Source: a virus
Length of the DNA stretch: 64,000 nt
IMG/VR virus record: IMGVR_UViG_3300010158_000051
Location: 1-64,000 of that record
Strand: one strand, 5' to 3'
A model generated the notes under the pieces. The model was not told the origin of the DNA, made no database searches, and saw only the letters and a program-made list of their open reading frames with translations. A program made the position numbers and the translations under genes. The number at the start of each line of letters is the position of its first letter. Position 1 is the stretch's first letter. Shown here piece after piece: positions 50,718-58,319 of this stretch.

Positions 50718-50947
50718 TGCAATGTTTTAGTTGCGGAAAGCCAAAAAACGAGCTTCACCCTAAAAAGTCCGATATAATTAATGGAGTGACACTATTAATG
50801 TGTCAAACCTGCATAGATGCTAAATTTGAGCCTAGATGGGTTATTATTCTGAGTGGTAGGCAGAATGGCGTAGATTCAGTAAAAGATTATATTGTTAAGC
50901 GACGTTATATAGGCAGAATTATTGATGCCGAAGAATTGATCGCTTAG
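50717..50947 (+). CDS. Small zinc-ribbon protein
   Basis: 76 residues, ATG overlapping the previous stop. C-x2-C in 'CFSCGKPKNELHPKK' and C-x2-C in 'LMCQTCIDAKFEPR'. The second half is a basic helix. Confidence 0.65.
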   Translation: MQCFSCGKPKNELHPKKSDIINGVTLLMCQTCIDAKFEPRWVIILSGRQNGVDSVKDYIVKRRYIGRIIDAEELIA

Positions 50948-50960
50948 AAAAGAGGGTAGT

Positions 50961-51269
50961 ATGCTAAAAATTAGCAATGACATGGAAGAAATTATTAATC
51001 AGGACAACGCTGTTGTTTATTTTAGTGCTGAATGGTGCGGACCATGTAAGCAATTAAAACCACAATATGCTAAAGCTGCGGTAATTGATGCAGACACTAT
51101 GTATTATGTAGTAGATGTAGATAAGGTAGGATCAGAGTATTTAAATCAGTATGGTATTCAAAGTATTCCCCAAATTTTTGAAATGAATAAGGGATTAATT
51201 AACAAAAAAATTATAGGAAAAACGTCAGATGCTATTCTGGCAGAAATGGGTAAAACAAATGCAGCGTAA
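50961..51269 (+). CDS. trx: Thioredoxin
   Basis: 102 residues, normal thioredoxin size. W25-C-G-P-C29 active site and the cis-Pro in 'QSIPQIFEM'. A cytoplasmic disulfide reductase that may help phage nucleotide reduction or the redox state of the infected cell. Its stop overlaps the next ATG region. Confidence 0.92.
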   Translation: MLKISNDMEEIINQDNAVVYFSAEWCGPCKQLKPQYAKAAVIDADTMYYVVDVDKVGSEYLNQYGIQSIPQIFEMNKGLINKKIIGKTSDAILAEMGKTNAA

Positions 51270-51804
51270 TAAGTTAATGATTGCTATTGCTTTAGGACTT
51301 ACTATGGTAAGTACATCAGCGATTGCAGCAACTACAGCAAAGAAACCAGATTGGGTTGTTCAGGATAAGAAGGTAACTCCAGGAGCATTGAATCCTTCAG
51401 TTACACAATCAAATATTGCTACAACAGTTTGTAAGTCTGGATGGACAGCAACAATTCGTCCAACAGTAACGTACACAAACAAGCTTAAAGATACACAACT
51501 TAAGACAACCTATAAGTCTTATGTTGCTATTTGGGGTGCAACTTCAGGAGGATATGAAGAAGATCATTTAATCTCACTTCAACTTGGCGGAGATCCATCA
51601 AGCGAAAAGAACCTTTGGCCTCAACCATATGCTGACAATGGTGCACGTAAAAAAGACGTTGTAGAGACTGCTCTAAAGCGTTTGGTATGTGCAGGTACAC
51701 TTAAGTTGGCTGATGCTCAAAAGGCTATCTTAGATTGGCCTACAGCCTATAAAAAGTATGTTACAGCAGCAGATGCTGCAAAACCAGACACATCAGATAA
51801 CTAA
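51259..51804 (+). CDS. Secreted HNH-type nuclease
   Basis: 181 residues from ATG 51259. Signal peptide: basic N-terminus then 'LMIAIALGLTMVSTSAIAA'. Mature part holds 'YEEDHLISLQLGGDPSSEKN' followed by LWPQP, the E-D-H-L-x-x-L-x-L-G-G ... N-L-W-P core of exported HNH nucleases. A phage-encoded exported nuclease could degrade outside DNA or block other phages. Confidence 0.75.
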   Translation: MQRNKLMIAIALGLTMVSTSAIAATTAKKPDWVVQDKKVTPGALNPSVTQSNIATTVCKSGWTATIRPTVTYTNKLKDTQLKTTYKSYVAIWGATSGGYEEDHLISLQLGGDPSSEKNLWPQPYADNGARKKDVVETALKRLVCAGTLKLADAQKAILDWPTAYKKYVTAADAAKPDTSDN

Positions 51805-51818
51805 TTAAAGGGATAGAA

Positions 51819-52364
51819 ATGACAACTATTGTTGGATTGTGTAAAAATGGAACCGTAACACTTGGGGCAGACTCACAAGTTACAGATGATGACAGACGAC
51901 ATAATAGTTTAATCATGGAAAAAATTACTAAAAATAATGGATATTTAATTGCAGGTAGTGGAGATTCTACTCCTTGCGATATTCTTCAACACATATTTAA
52001 ACCTCCAGTTCCTACTGTTGCTGAAAGAAAGAATATGTACAAATTTATGATTACTAAATTTGTACCAGCAATGCGAGAAGCTTTGGAAGAAAATGGTTGG
52101 AAACCAACACCTAATGACGATTCAGGATTTAGTATGCTTATAGCCTTTGATGGAGAGCTATTTGACATAGGTGATGACTTTAGTGTATTATTGAATGATA
52201 CGGGCATATATGGGGTCGGGAACGGCTCAAAATATGCCATAGGAGCATTATCAGTAGGGGCATCTGTAGAAAAAGCTTTAGAGGTTGCCGCAGATAATGA
52301 TATTTATACATCTGGACCATTTCAGATTGTAAAGCAAACCAAGAAGATAAATAAGAATTCGTAA
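51819..52364 (+). CDS. HslV/proteasome beta-like Ntn hydrolase
   Basis: 181 residues. After Met, T2-T3-I-V-G then 'GTVTLGADSQVT' and 'LIAGSGDSTPCDIL' follow the HslV/beta-subunit pattern with N-terminal Thr as nucleophile; 'YAIGALSVGASVEKALEVAA' matches the later helix region. HslV (about 175 residues) is the best length match. An HslU-like ATPase is not seen in the window. It may process host or phage proteins. Confidence 0.75.
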   Translation: MTTIVGLCKNGTVTLGADSQVTDDDRRHNSLIMEKITKNNGYLIAGSGDSTPCDILQHIFKPPVPTVAERKNMYKFMITKFVPAMREALEENGWKPTPNDDSGFSMLIAFDGELFDIGDDFSVLLNDTGIYGVGNGSKYAIGALSVGASVEKALEVAADNDIYTSGPFQIVKQTKKINKNS

Positions 52365-52419
52365 CACCCGTTACGATAATCCTGATCAGGGATAAAATAA
52401 ACTAAACTATAGGAGAAAA

Positions 52420-53433
52420 ATGAACACGTTCAAGAAGATCAGTGCAGTCGTTGCTACAGTAGTAGCATTCGGTGCACTTTCAACACTTCCAGCAAACGCA
52501 GCAGTATCAACAACACTAACAGTTGGCGGATCAGCAGCAGCGACAACTGGAGCAACTTCAGCAACAGCAATTGCACTACCAGTTCCAGCAGATAATTCTG
52601 TTGATTCAGCAGATGCACTTAAAATTGCAGTTACAGGACTTGATACAGGTACAACAGTATCTGCAGTCGCATCAAACGCAACAATCGTACCAGCACTTGC
52701 AACAGTAGCAACACCTGTTACTGCAGCATCAGGTTCGGCATCACTTTCTGTTTCAACAGGAACAGGAACAACAGCAGAATTTTTTGTTTACACAAAGACT
52801 TCAGCAGTTGGCTCAGTGTCAGTGACTATCGCTGGAAACACAACAGTATATTATGTACAAGGTACCGCAGGTGCTTTGAACTCTATTACTCTTACAGCTC
52901 CTGCAACAGCAGCAGCAGGTACAACACAGAAGATCACAGTTGCAGGATACGATGTATTCGGTAACGCAAAGTCTGGTGCAACAATCAATACTTTGGTTAC
53001 AAAGGATGGAGCAGCAACTGCTACAGCCCTTACAACTGATACAGCAACAGCAACAATTGGAACAAAGACACAAGATATCGTTCTTCCAGCATCAGGTTCA
53101 GTAAGCATTACTGCTTATGCAACAGTTGCTGCAGCGGTTACAGGTCTTTCAACACCAGTTGGCTCAGTAGTTACAACAATTTCAGTTCGTGACCTTGCTG
53201 GAGAATTGGCATCAATTACAGCACAGCTTGCAGCAGAAAAGGCTGGACGTGCAGCAGATAAGGTAGCAGCAGATAAGGCACTTGCAGATGCAAAGGCAAC
53301 TGCAGCAACTGCAGCAACAACTGCATCAGCAGCAGCAGATCTTGCAACAGCAACATATAAGGCAGAGTACAATGCTCTTGCTACAAAGTGGAACAAGGCT
53401 CATCCAAAGGCTAAGGTTGCACTAAAGAAGTAA
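52420..53433 (+). CDS. Exported Ala/Thr-rich surface-type protein
   Basis: 337 residues. Signal peptide ends near A28 ('FGALSTLPANA'). Residues 30-240 are Ala/Thr/Ser/Val-rich with repeating Ig-like strands; 250-320 an Ala-rich coiled coil ('AAEKAGRAADKVAADKALAD'). Codon use is more GC-rich at wobble than its neighbours and opens long frames on the other strand, suggesting later transfer, perhaps from a host surface protein. Confidence 0.6.
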   Translation: MNTFKKISAVVATVVAFGALSTLPANAAVSTTLTVGGSAAATTGATSATAIALPVPADNSVDSADALKIAVTGLDTGTTVSAVASNATIVPALATVATPVTAASGSASLSVSTGTGTTAEFFVYTKTSAVGSVSVTIAGNTTVYYVQGTAGALNSITLTAPATAAAGTTQKITVAGYDVFGNAKSGATINTLVTKDGAATATALTTDTATATIGTKTQDIVLPASGSVSITAYATVAAAVTGLSTPVGSVVTTISVRDLAGELASITAQLAAEKAGRAADKVAADKALADAKATAATAATTASAAADLATATYKAEYNALATKWNKAHPKAKVALKK

Positions 53434-53448
53434 TCAAGCTCACCTTGG

Positions 53449-53480
53449 GGGACGGGAATTTAATTGTCCCGTCCTCTTTG
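53449..53480 (+). terminator. Terminator
   Basis: GGACGGGA/TCCCGTCC stem around ATTTAATTG, then TCTTTGGTTT. Confidence 0.85.
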
Positions 53481-53499
53481 GTTTAATAAAGGAGATATT

Positions 53500-53736
53500 A
53501 TGGCTGACATTCCATTGTCAATGAATGAACTAGAAGATATTGCAACAGAAGTAGCAAGAGAATTGTTAGAACAATGGGCAATTGATGATAGATTTACAGA
53601 AGAGCAAGAACTTGAAGCAGCACAAAATGCAGCAAGTGATGCCATATTTGTTATTAACAGATTTATGGAAGCTTTTAATGATCATATGATGATTAAAGCA
53701 GAGCAAGTACCAACAAAGTTAGTACTACCAGAATAA
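53500..53736 (+). CDS. Small acidic helical protein
   Basis: 78 residues from ATG 53500 with AAAGGAG 8 bases upstream; an earlier in-frame ATG (53464) lies in the terminator stem. Helical, Glu-rich. No family recognised. Confidence 0.6.
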   Translation: MADIPLSMNELEDIATEVARELLEQWAIDDRFTEEQELEAAQNAASDAIFVINRFMEAFNDHMMIKAEQVPTKLVLPE

Positions 53737-53751
53737 TTATTTAACAATAGA

Positions 53752-53786
53752 AAAGAGCTATAGCATAAACGCTATAGCCCTTCTTT
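53752..53786. terminator. Bidirectional terminator between convergent genes
   Basis: GCTATAGC (53757-53764) and GCTATAGC (53771-53778), perfect 8-bp stem with ATAAAC loop, flanked by AAAAG and CCTTCTTT on opposite sides. Confidence 0.85.
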
Positions 53787-53794
53787 ATTTCTAT

Positions 53795-54091
53795 TTACTT
53801 CTTTGCTTTTGCTCTGCGTGTTTCAACTTCAACATCTGCAACAGATGGTTCTGCTGCATCAATTGTTGAGAATGCAGAATTAATTTCATCTGCAGTTAGC
53901 TTTCCGTCGTCCATAAATGCACGAGCTAGCTTTTCAATTACCGCTGCTACTGCTGTAAGTCCAGCTACAGTGATTGCTTTTGCTGTAGAGATACCTGCAA
54001 TTGCTCCAGCACCAATAACAGCAAGGCCATTTGCAGCAAATACTGCAACAATACGCATTAGTATATTTTTAATATTTTTTACGCCGTTCAT
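53795..54091 (-). CDS. Small membrane protein, possible holin
   Basis: 98 residues. Two hydrophobic Ala/Gly-rich stretches ('IVAVFAANGLAVIGAGAIAG' and 'AITVAGLTAVAAVIEKLARA'), then 'FMDDGKLTADEINSAFSTID' and a basic tail. Matches the layout of actinophage holins. The following gene on the same strand is also a small membrane protein. Confidence 0.6.
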   Translation of the reverse strand: MNGVKNIKNILMRIVAVFAANGLAVIGAGAIAGISTAKAITVAGLTAVAAVIEKLARAFMDDGKLTADEINSAFSTIDAAEPSVADVEVETRRAKAKK

Positions 54092-54092
54092 G

Positions 54093-54278
54093 TTATTCTC
54101 CTTCCTTTGGGTTACGTAATCTTAGTGTGATGATCCATAGAACAAAAGACACTAAAGTTACTTTTCCAATTACTGTTTTAGCAGATCCAGTGAGAACCAA
54201 CCATGCTGAAAATAATCCAACAAATGTCCAAATCTCACTGAAAAAATCTGCAGATATATCTTTAAAGAATTGCTTCAT
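54093..54278 (-). CDS. Small two-helix membrane protein
   Basis: 61 residues. Two hydrophobic segments, 'TFVGLFSAWLVLTG' and 'VTLVSFVLWIITLRLR', with a charged end. Paired with the gene at 53795 it may form a holin/antiholin unit. Its ATG overlaps the large gene's stop by one base. Confidence 0.6.
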   Translation of the reverse strand: MKQFFKDISADFFSEIWTFVGLFSAWLVLTGSAKTVIGKVTLVSFVLWIITLRLRNPKEGE

Positions 54279-56011
54279 TATCCGAACCTCCTTCTAACGG
54301 CAGCGACCACTACAGTCAATACCAGTATTTTTTTAGCTTTTTTTCTTGTTATAGGCGACATATCGTTTCCAATATTAGCCATTGCTGTGTAGGCTGCACC
54401 TACTGCTTGCACTGCTTGCCCAGCTCCTGGGATAGCATTAAGTGCTGCAGGTAAGAACGTACATTGTGAAATCGGATGTTCTTCTCCGTTTACATCTAAA
54501 TGTATTTCTTTGCCATCTTTTGTGATTGTTTCGCAGACATACGTCATTAATACAGGCACAGCAATATCAGGGGCATTAAATGTTGTACCGCCAGGTTGAC
54601 CAATAAATGTAGCAGTGGTTGTAATTGCATCTGCAGGAATAGGAAGACCTGATCCTGGAGGTGGGGCGGGAGGAGTAAGTTTGCCATTTTCTCCTACTAC
54701 TTGAGGTGCAGACTTAGTACCAAAAAATTCAATACCACCATTTTCTACACCTGCTTTATCTACTTGTATATGTGCTACCAATACTTCTTTAGGTGCTTCT
54801 TTAACTACAGTATCTAAAAGTTGATCTGGATTATTAGGTTTTAAACCAGTTTGCTCTTCAATTTTTTTATCTTCTTCTGCTTGAATTGCTTTTTCTTCTG
54901 CAATCTTTGCATCTTGTTCTGCCTTAGCATCTATTACTTGTTGTTCTTTATCTGCTTTTTCTTGAGCAATTCTATCTTCTTCAGCTTGTTGTTTATCAAC
55001 TTCTGCTTGAGCATTTGCTTCTTCTTGTGCAATACGATCAGCTTCATCTTGTGCCATTTGTTCTTCTAAAATTTTATTAGCTTCTTCTTGTGCAGCCGCT
55101 TTAGCTTCTGCAGCAATCTTATCGGTTTCAGCTTTTGCATTTATCTCTGCTTGTATTCTTGCTTCTTCTGCCGCAATTGCTGCAGCATTTTCTGCTTCTT
55201 TTGCAGCAAGCTCCGCTGCTATTTTATCCGCTTCCGCTTTTGCTGCTGCCGCTTCTGCAATTTTATTTGCTTCGGCTTGCGCTGCTGCTGCTTGTTGTGC
55301 AATTAATGCTGCTGCTTCTGCTTGTATTCTTGCCGCTTCTGCTTGTTGAGCAGATAACTGGGCTGCTACTTGTGCCGCAATTTCAGCTGCCGTTGGTCCA
55401 GATGGCTCTATTGCAACTGGTGTAGGTGGTGGTGTTTGAGTTGCAACTGGTGTGGGTGTAGGCGTTGGTGTAGGTGTAGGCGTTGGTGTGGGTGTAGGCG
55501 TTGGTGTGGGTGTAGGCGTTGGTGTGGGCGTTGGTGTGGGTGTTGTTACGGTTGCAGTCTCACTTGGAGTAGGTGTTGGAGAGGGTGTAGGTGTAGGAGC
55601 AACGGTAGAAATATTTGCAATATTTGATGCTGAAGAATAAGCATGAAGTGTATCATTGTCAGATCTAATACTAAATGACCATACTGTTCCTGCAGGACAA
55701 ATGCTATCTAAAAAAGATTTAGGAAGTGTCATTGTTGTTTTTAGGGCAGATGCGTCTCCACCATTTCCTGTTGCAATTCCGTAACCACCGCCACCTCCGC
55801 TAAACATAATAGCGTATCTTTCTGGTTGAACTGTTGCTGTGCCAGATTCTGGTGCATTCCATGTAAGAGTAAATGAAGTATTAGTTTCTGTAATAGTTAA
55901 ATTAGTTGGTGCTCCGATAGATTGACCATCAGCTTGGGCGGGAGCCATAAACATCCATCCCATTGATAATAGACTAACTAAGAATATATGAAATTTAATC
56001 TTTCTGGTCAT
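54278..56011 (-). CDS. Large exported coiled-coil protein with Thr-Pro repeats and C-terminal anchor
   Basis: 577 residues from ATG 56011 (GGGGGTC upstream). Signal peptide (about 1-28). An Fn3-like domain (about 35-125), a long Thr-Pro repeat (about 145-190), an Ala/Glu/Gln/Lys coiled coil (about 195-390), a Pro/Gly-rich part, and a last hydrophobic stretch with R-R-R at the end ('ILVLTVVVAAVRRRFG'). Topology is like a surface-anchored stalk, possibly a host-surface or superinfection factor. No LPxTG-type motif was seen. Confidence 0.6.
   Translation of the reverse strand: MTRKIKFHIFLVSLLSMGWMFMAPAQADGQSIGAPTNLTITETNTSFTLTWNAPESGTATVQPERYAIMFSGGGGGYGIATGNGGDASALKTTMTLPKSFLDSICPAGTVWSFSIRSDNDTLHAYSSASNIANISTVAPTPTPSPTPTPSETATVTTPTPTPTPTPTPTPTPTPTPTPTPTPTPTPTPVATQTPPPTPVAIEPSGPTAAEIAAQVAAQLSAQQAEAARIQAEAAALIAQQAAAAQAEANKIAEAAAAKAEADKIAAELAAKEAENAAAIAAEEARIQAEINAKAETDKIAAEAKAAAQEEANKILEEQMAQDEADRIAQEEANAQAEVDKQQAEEDRIAQEKADKEQQVIDAKAEQDAKIAEEKAIQAEEDKKIEEQTGLKPNNPDQLLDTVVKEAPKEVLVAHIQVDKAGVENGGIEFFGTKSAPQVVGENGKLTPPAPPPGSGLPIPADAITTTATFIGQPGGTTFNAPDIAVPVLMTYVCETITKDGKEIHLDVNGEEHPISQCTFLPAALNAIPGAGQAVQAVGAAYTAMANIGNDMSPITRKKAKKILVLTVVVAAVRRRFG
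55449..55556. repeat. Tandem repeat encoding Thr-Pro run
   Basis: Repeated GGTGTNGGCGTT-like units with a 6/12-base period. Length can change by slippage. Confidence 0.8.
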
Positions 56012-56060
56012 TTTGACCCCCAAATAAAGCATATTTAACTATTTAATTATAACATTTGTG

Positions 56061-56090
56061 TTGACAAAAACATAAGTTGGATGGTACACT
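56061..56090 (+). promoter_or_regulatory. Promoter, leaderless type
   Basis: TTGACA, 18 bases, TACACT ending 5 bases before GTG at 56096. The in-frame ATG at 56081 lies upstream of the -10 hexamer and would not be on this transcript. Confidence 0.75.
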
Positions 56091-56095
56091 TAAGC

Positions 56096-56407
56096 GTGGA
56101 CATTAAAGCAGCCGAAGAATATATTATAGAAACAACAGATGTTGATCTTAAAATTGAAAACAAAACAGAAAATAAACCCCCATGTCCTTGTAGCACTTGT
56201 GCTAAATCAAGACAATGGGAGCGGGATCAAATTATAGATGCACTCTTAACGCACAAACGTGAGTATCTTGTATACAGAGGCTCATCATTTGATGCAGATG
56301 GAAACTTGTATTTTGCTAAAGATGATGCCTTAGCTTATTCAGAAGGTATTGATGCCGTAATAAAATTTATTGAAGATAGGAAACCTAAAGTTGCCAAAAG
56401 AAAATAA
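56096..56407 (+). CDS. Small hypothetical protein with Cys cluster
   Basis: 103 residues from a leaderless GTG. 'CPCSTCAKSRQWERDQIIDA' (three Cys) is followed by a helical region. A start at ATG 56081 would give five more residues. First gene of the microprotein block. Confidence 0.6.
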   Translation: MDIKAAEEYIIETTDVDLKIENKTENKPPCPCSTCAKSRQWERDQIIDALLTHKREYLVYRGSSFDADGNLYFAKDDALAYSEGIDAVIKFIEDRKPKVAKRK

Positions 56408-56567
56408 CGATATTGATTGGATCAAACACGAACATCCTAATTGGTTTAAACGTACATATAGCAACATTATGGGAAAAATTTCACATATATTTCTTATTCA
56501 ATATTTAAAATGGGGAACTACATTTGAGTGGAGCATGGAAGAGGACATAGATAAAGATGAGTACTGA
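56391..56567 (+). CDS. Small hypothetical protein
   Basis: 58 residues from TTG 56391; a start at TTG 56370 gives 65. Trp/His-rich opening ('DIDWIKHEHPNWF'), then a possible membrane-near segment and acidic end. It overlaps both neighbours. Confidence 0.4.
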   Translation: MPKENNDIDWIKHEHPNWFKRTYSNIMGKISHIFLIQYLKWGTTFEWSMEEDIDKDEY

Positions 56568-56733
56568 ATCTGGTTTTGATGCATACATCAAACGAATTAT
56601 GGACGAGAATAAAGAAATTCTTGAAGCCCTTGGATCAGATTTTGATGAAGAAGGAATTCCTTATTGGGAAAAATGGGGCAAGGGTAAAGAAACTAGATTT
56701 GATGCTGAATACCCTATTGACAAGACACAATAG
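56557..56733 (+). CDS. Small acidic protein (58 aa)
   Basis: 58 residues, ATG overlapping the previous stop region. Mostly helix, with 'GIPYWEKWGKGKETRFD' at the end. Below usual length filters. No family recognised. Confidence 0.5.
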   Translation: MSTESGFDAYIKRIMDENKEILEALGSDFDEEGIPYWEKWGKGKETRFDAEYPIDKTQ

Positions 56734-56746
56734 TAAATGGTAGACT
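56717..56746 (+). promoter_or_regulatory. Promoter, leaderless type
   Basis: TTGACA, 18 bases, TAGACT ending 6 bases before the ATG at 56753. Confidence 0.8.
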
Positions 56747-56752
56747 AAGGTC

Positions 56753-57238
56753 ATGCAAACATTCCTTCCTTATGGTGATTATGAAGCCTCAGCTCAAACA
56801 CTAGATAATAAAAGATTAAATAAACAAATACTTGAAGGATATCAAATTCTTAAAGTATTATCTAACGCTTCGCCTTCAGGTGCTTGGCGTAATCATCCTG
56901 CAGTACTAATGTGGAAAGGCTCAGAGAAAGAACTTCTTGCCTACCTTGATCACATGATTTATGAAGCTAATTGGCGGGGTATCAAGACAGATAAAAATGC
57001 AGCTAACATTAAAGAACTTAAAAGACAATATGGTAATCAATGGGGTGAAAACATTCCATCTTGGATGGAGGATGTAGAAAAACTTAGACGTGTAACTACT
57101 ACTCATCAAGTTAATCTATTTAATAAAGATTCAATAGCGTATGCTGGATTTAAACAATCTTTGAACAGTTCATATAATCAACCATGTTGCCCAAAATGTC
57201 TATACTTTTGGCCTACTCATCCATTAAAGAAAAAATAA
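56753..57238 (+). CDS. Pyrimidine-dimer DNA glycosylase-like (endonuclease V family)
   Basis: 161 residues. 'MQTFLPYGDYEASAQTLDNK' then 'RLNKQILEGYQILKVL' and 'WRNHPAVLMWKG' match the PF03013 family, related to T4 DenV, which cuts at UV dimers. A final C-x2-C ('CCPKCLYFWP') is added. Useful for a phage of sunlit water. It has its own leaderless promoter. Confidence 0.85.
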   Translation: MQTFLPYGDYEASAQTLDNKRLNKQILEGYQILKVLSNASPSGAWRNHPAVLMWKGSEKELLAYLDHMIYEANWRGIKTDKNAANIKELKRQYGNQWGENIPSWMEDVEKLRRVTTTHQVNLFNKDSIAYAGFKQSLNSSYNQPCCPKCLYFWPTHPLKKK

Positions 57239-57381
57239 TGGGTGCATACAATCGTTGTCCCGATTGTGGGAGTTTAAAGAAGCGTCACATGCCATTAGGG
57301 GATAAAAAGGTGTGCATTGATTGTTATAATGAATATGCAGCATTTGCATGGTTAAAGGAGCAAAAAGAAAAAGATGGATAA
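57238..57381 (+). CDS. Zinc-ribbon microprotein (47 aa)
   Basis: 47 residues, ATG overlapping the previous stop. 'NRCPDCGSLKKRHM' and 'VCIDCYNEYAAF' give two C-x2-C pairs. Confidence 0.65.
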   Translation: MGAYNRCPDCGSLKKRHMPLGDKKVCIDCYNEYAAFAWLKEQKEKDG

Positions 57382-57508
57382 AAAAAAGTTAAGAATGGGA
57401 ATAAAAAAGGCACAAACAATGAAAAAATGCGATCACACTTGGTATATGAAAGAGCCAGAAATCCAATGTACGAAATGTCTAGAAGTCTGGGAAAGTGATG
57501 ACAAATGA
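57374..57508 (+). CDS. Zinc-binding microprotein (44 aa)
   Basis: 44 residues. 'KKCDHTWYMKEPEIQCTKCL' holds Cys-x-His and C-x2-C. Overlaps both neighbours by 4-8 bases, the typical spacing here. Confidence 0.55.
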   Translation: MDKKKLRMGIKKAQTMKKCDHTWYMKEPEIQCTKCLEVWESDDK

Positions 57509-57624
57509 CCCACGATTGCATATTTAATTTAGATTTAGATGGGCAGGTAACTTGTTCTATATGTGGCGCGATGGATGATGATATGGATAATAGTATGTTT
57601 GAAACACAGGTGGATTTTGAATGA
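57505..57624 (+). CDS. Cys-containing microprotein (39 aa)
   Basis: 39 residues, ATGA overlap. 'THDCIFNLDLDGQVTCSICG' holds His, Cys and C-x2-C, then an acidic tail. Confidence 0.5.
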   Translation: MTHDCIFNLDLDGQVTCSICGAMDDDMDNSMFETQVDFE

Positions 57625-57761
57625 ATGAACGAGAGTTGAGAGAAGAATTAGTTAAGCAGCTTGAAGTCCTTAAATACAAGGTGGATGGCACCCCAATGGA
57701 GTCCATAATGGCTCATTTATGGGTAAATAAGTGTATAGAGATTGTAAGACCGAAAGATTGA
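57621..57761 (+). CDS. Helical microprotein (46 aa)
   Basis: 46 residues, ATGA overlap. 'MNERELREELVKQLEVLKYK' is an amphipathic helix. No family recognised. Confidence 0.5.
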   Translation: MNERELREELVKQLEVLKYKVDGTPMESIMAHLWVNKCIEIVRPKD

Positions 57762-57786
57762 GCAAAAAGCAGGAAGGATATTTGCC

Positions 57787-57815
57787 TTGTCAGGATTACC
57801 CAAATACGGTATAAT
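57787..57815 (+). promoter_or_regulatory. Promoter in the microprotein block
   Basis: TTGTCA, 17 bases, TATAAT, then AAGGTGG before the ATG at 57845. Confidence 0.75.
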
Positions 57816-57844
57816 TAATACGGTATGGTAAGGTGGTTGAATTT

Positions 57845-58054
57845 ATGGGTTGGTTATTTTTGCCGTTGGCAATAAATTTCTTTTTTCTTTGGAAACTAGA
57901 AAAACACGATCATGATATGGCTAAAAAGCACTTTGGCGAATTATATAAACAATACGAGAAGTTAGGCAAAAAATATGAAAAAGAACAACGTAAAAACATC
58001 GCAGCGGGGATTAAAGAGAGATTCAAAAAACAAAGCCCGAATAATCAGGGCTAA
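57845..58054 (+). CDS. Single-pass membrane protein with coiled coil
   Basis: 69 residues; GTG 57833 would add four. 'WLFLPLAINFFFLWKLEKHD' is a transmembrane helix, followed by Lys/Glu-rich coiled coil. Layout resembles the gene at 58907. Function unknown. Confidence 0.6.
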   Translation: MGWLFLPLAINFFFLWKLEKHDHDMAKKHFGELYKQYEKLGKKYEKEQRKNIAAGIKERFKKQSPNNQG

Positions 58055-58154
58055 TAAAAAACGGGATTGGCACCACATGGTAGCCCAAGTAAAGTTTATG
58101 CAAGATTATATGAAGAAGGTACAAGACGGCGGGTCTGGAAGTAAAGATGCCTAA
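57975..58154 (+). CDS. Basic microprotein (59 aa), overlapping frame
   Basis: 59 residues, 80 bases overlapping the previous gene in another frame. Lys/Arg-rich to ~33, then 'DWHHMVAQVKFMQDYMKKVQ', a helix. The unoverlapped end lies between two well-spaced genes, so at least the C-terminal part is credible; an internal ATG at 58080 is an alternative start. Confidence 0.4.
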   Translation: MKKNNVKTSQRGLKRDSKNKARIIRANKKRDWHHMVAQVKFMQDYMKKVQDGGSGSKDA

Positions 58155-58245
58155 AGAATCAAGTATAATGAAGATGGATTGGAAAGCTTTAGGCTATTGG
58201 CCTGTATATAAAGATGGTAAATTAGTTTGGGAGAAACAAAAATGA
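58147..58245 (+). CDS. Microprotein (32 aa)
   Basis: 32 residues; overlaps neighbours by 4-8 bases. 'MDWKALGYWPVYKDGKLVWE' is beta-hairpin-like and aromatic. Confidence 0.4.
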   Translation: MPKESSIMKMDWKALGYWPVYKDGKLVWEKQK

Positions 58246-58319
58246 ACTGGATACAAGCAGCAGTAATATTTGGTCCAATTATATTCCTATTAGTTGCCTT
58301 TTGGGATGACATTAAATGA
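58242..58319 (+). CDS. Transmembrane microprotein (25 aa)
   Basis: 25 residues, ATGA overlap. 'AAVIFGPIIFLLVAFW' spans a membrane. Confidence 0.4.
   Translation: MNWIQAAVIFGPIIFLLVAFWDDIK

Noticed and set aside
52819-53396. Minus-strand Ala/Val/Cys-rich frames opposite the secreted protein at 52420
   Set aside because: Antisense shadows of a low-complexity Ala/Thr gene.
55135-55640. Long plus-strand frames rich in Leu, Cys or Val-Gly
   Set aside because: They are antisense shadows of the Ala/Glu-rich coiled coil and Thr-Pro repeat of the minus-strand protein.
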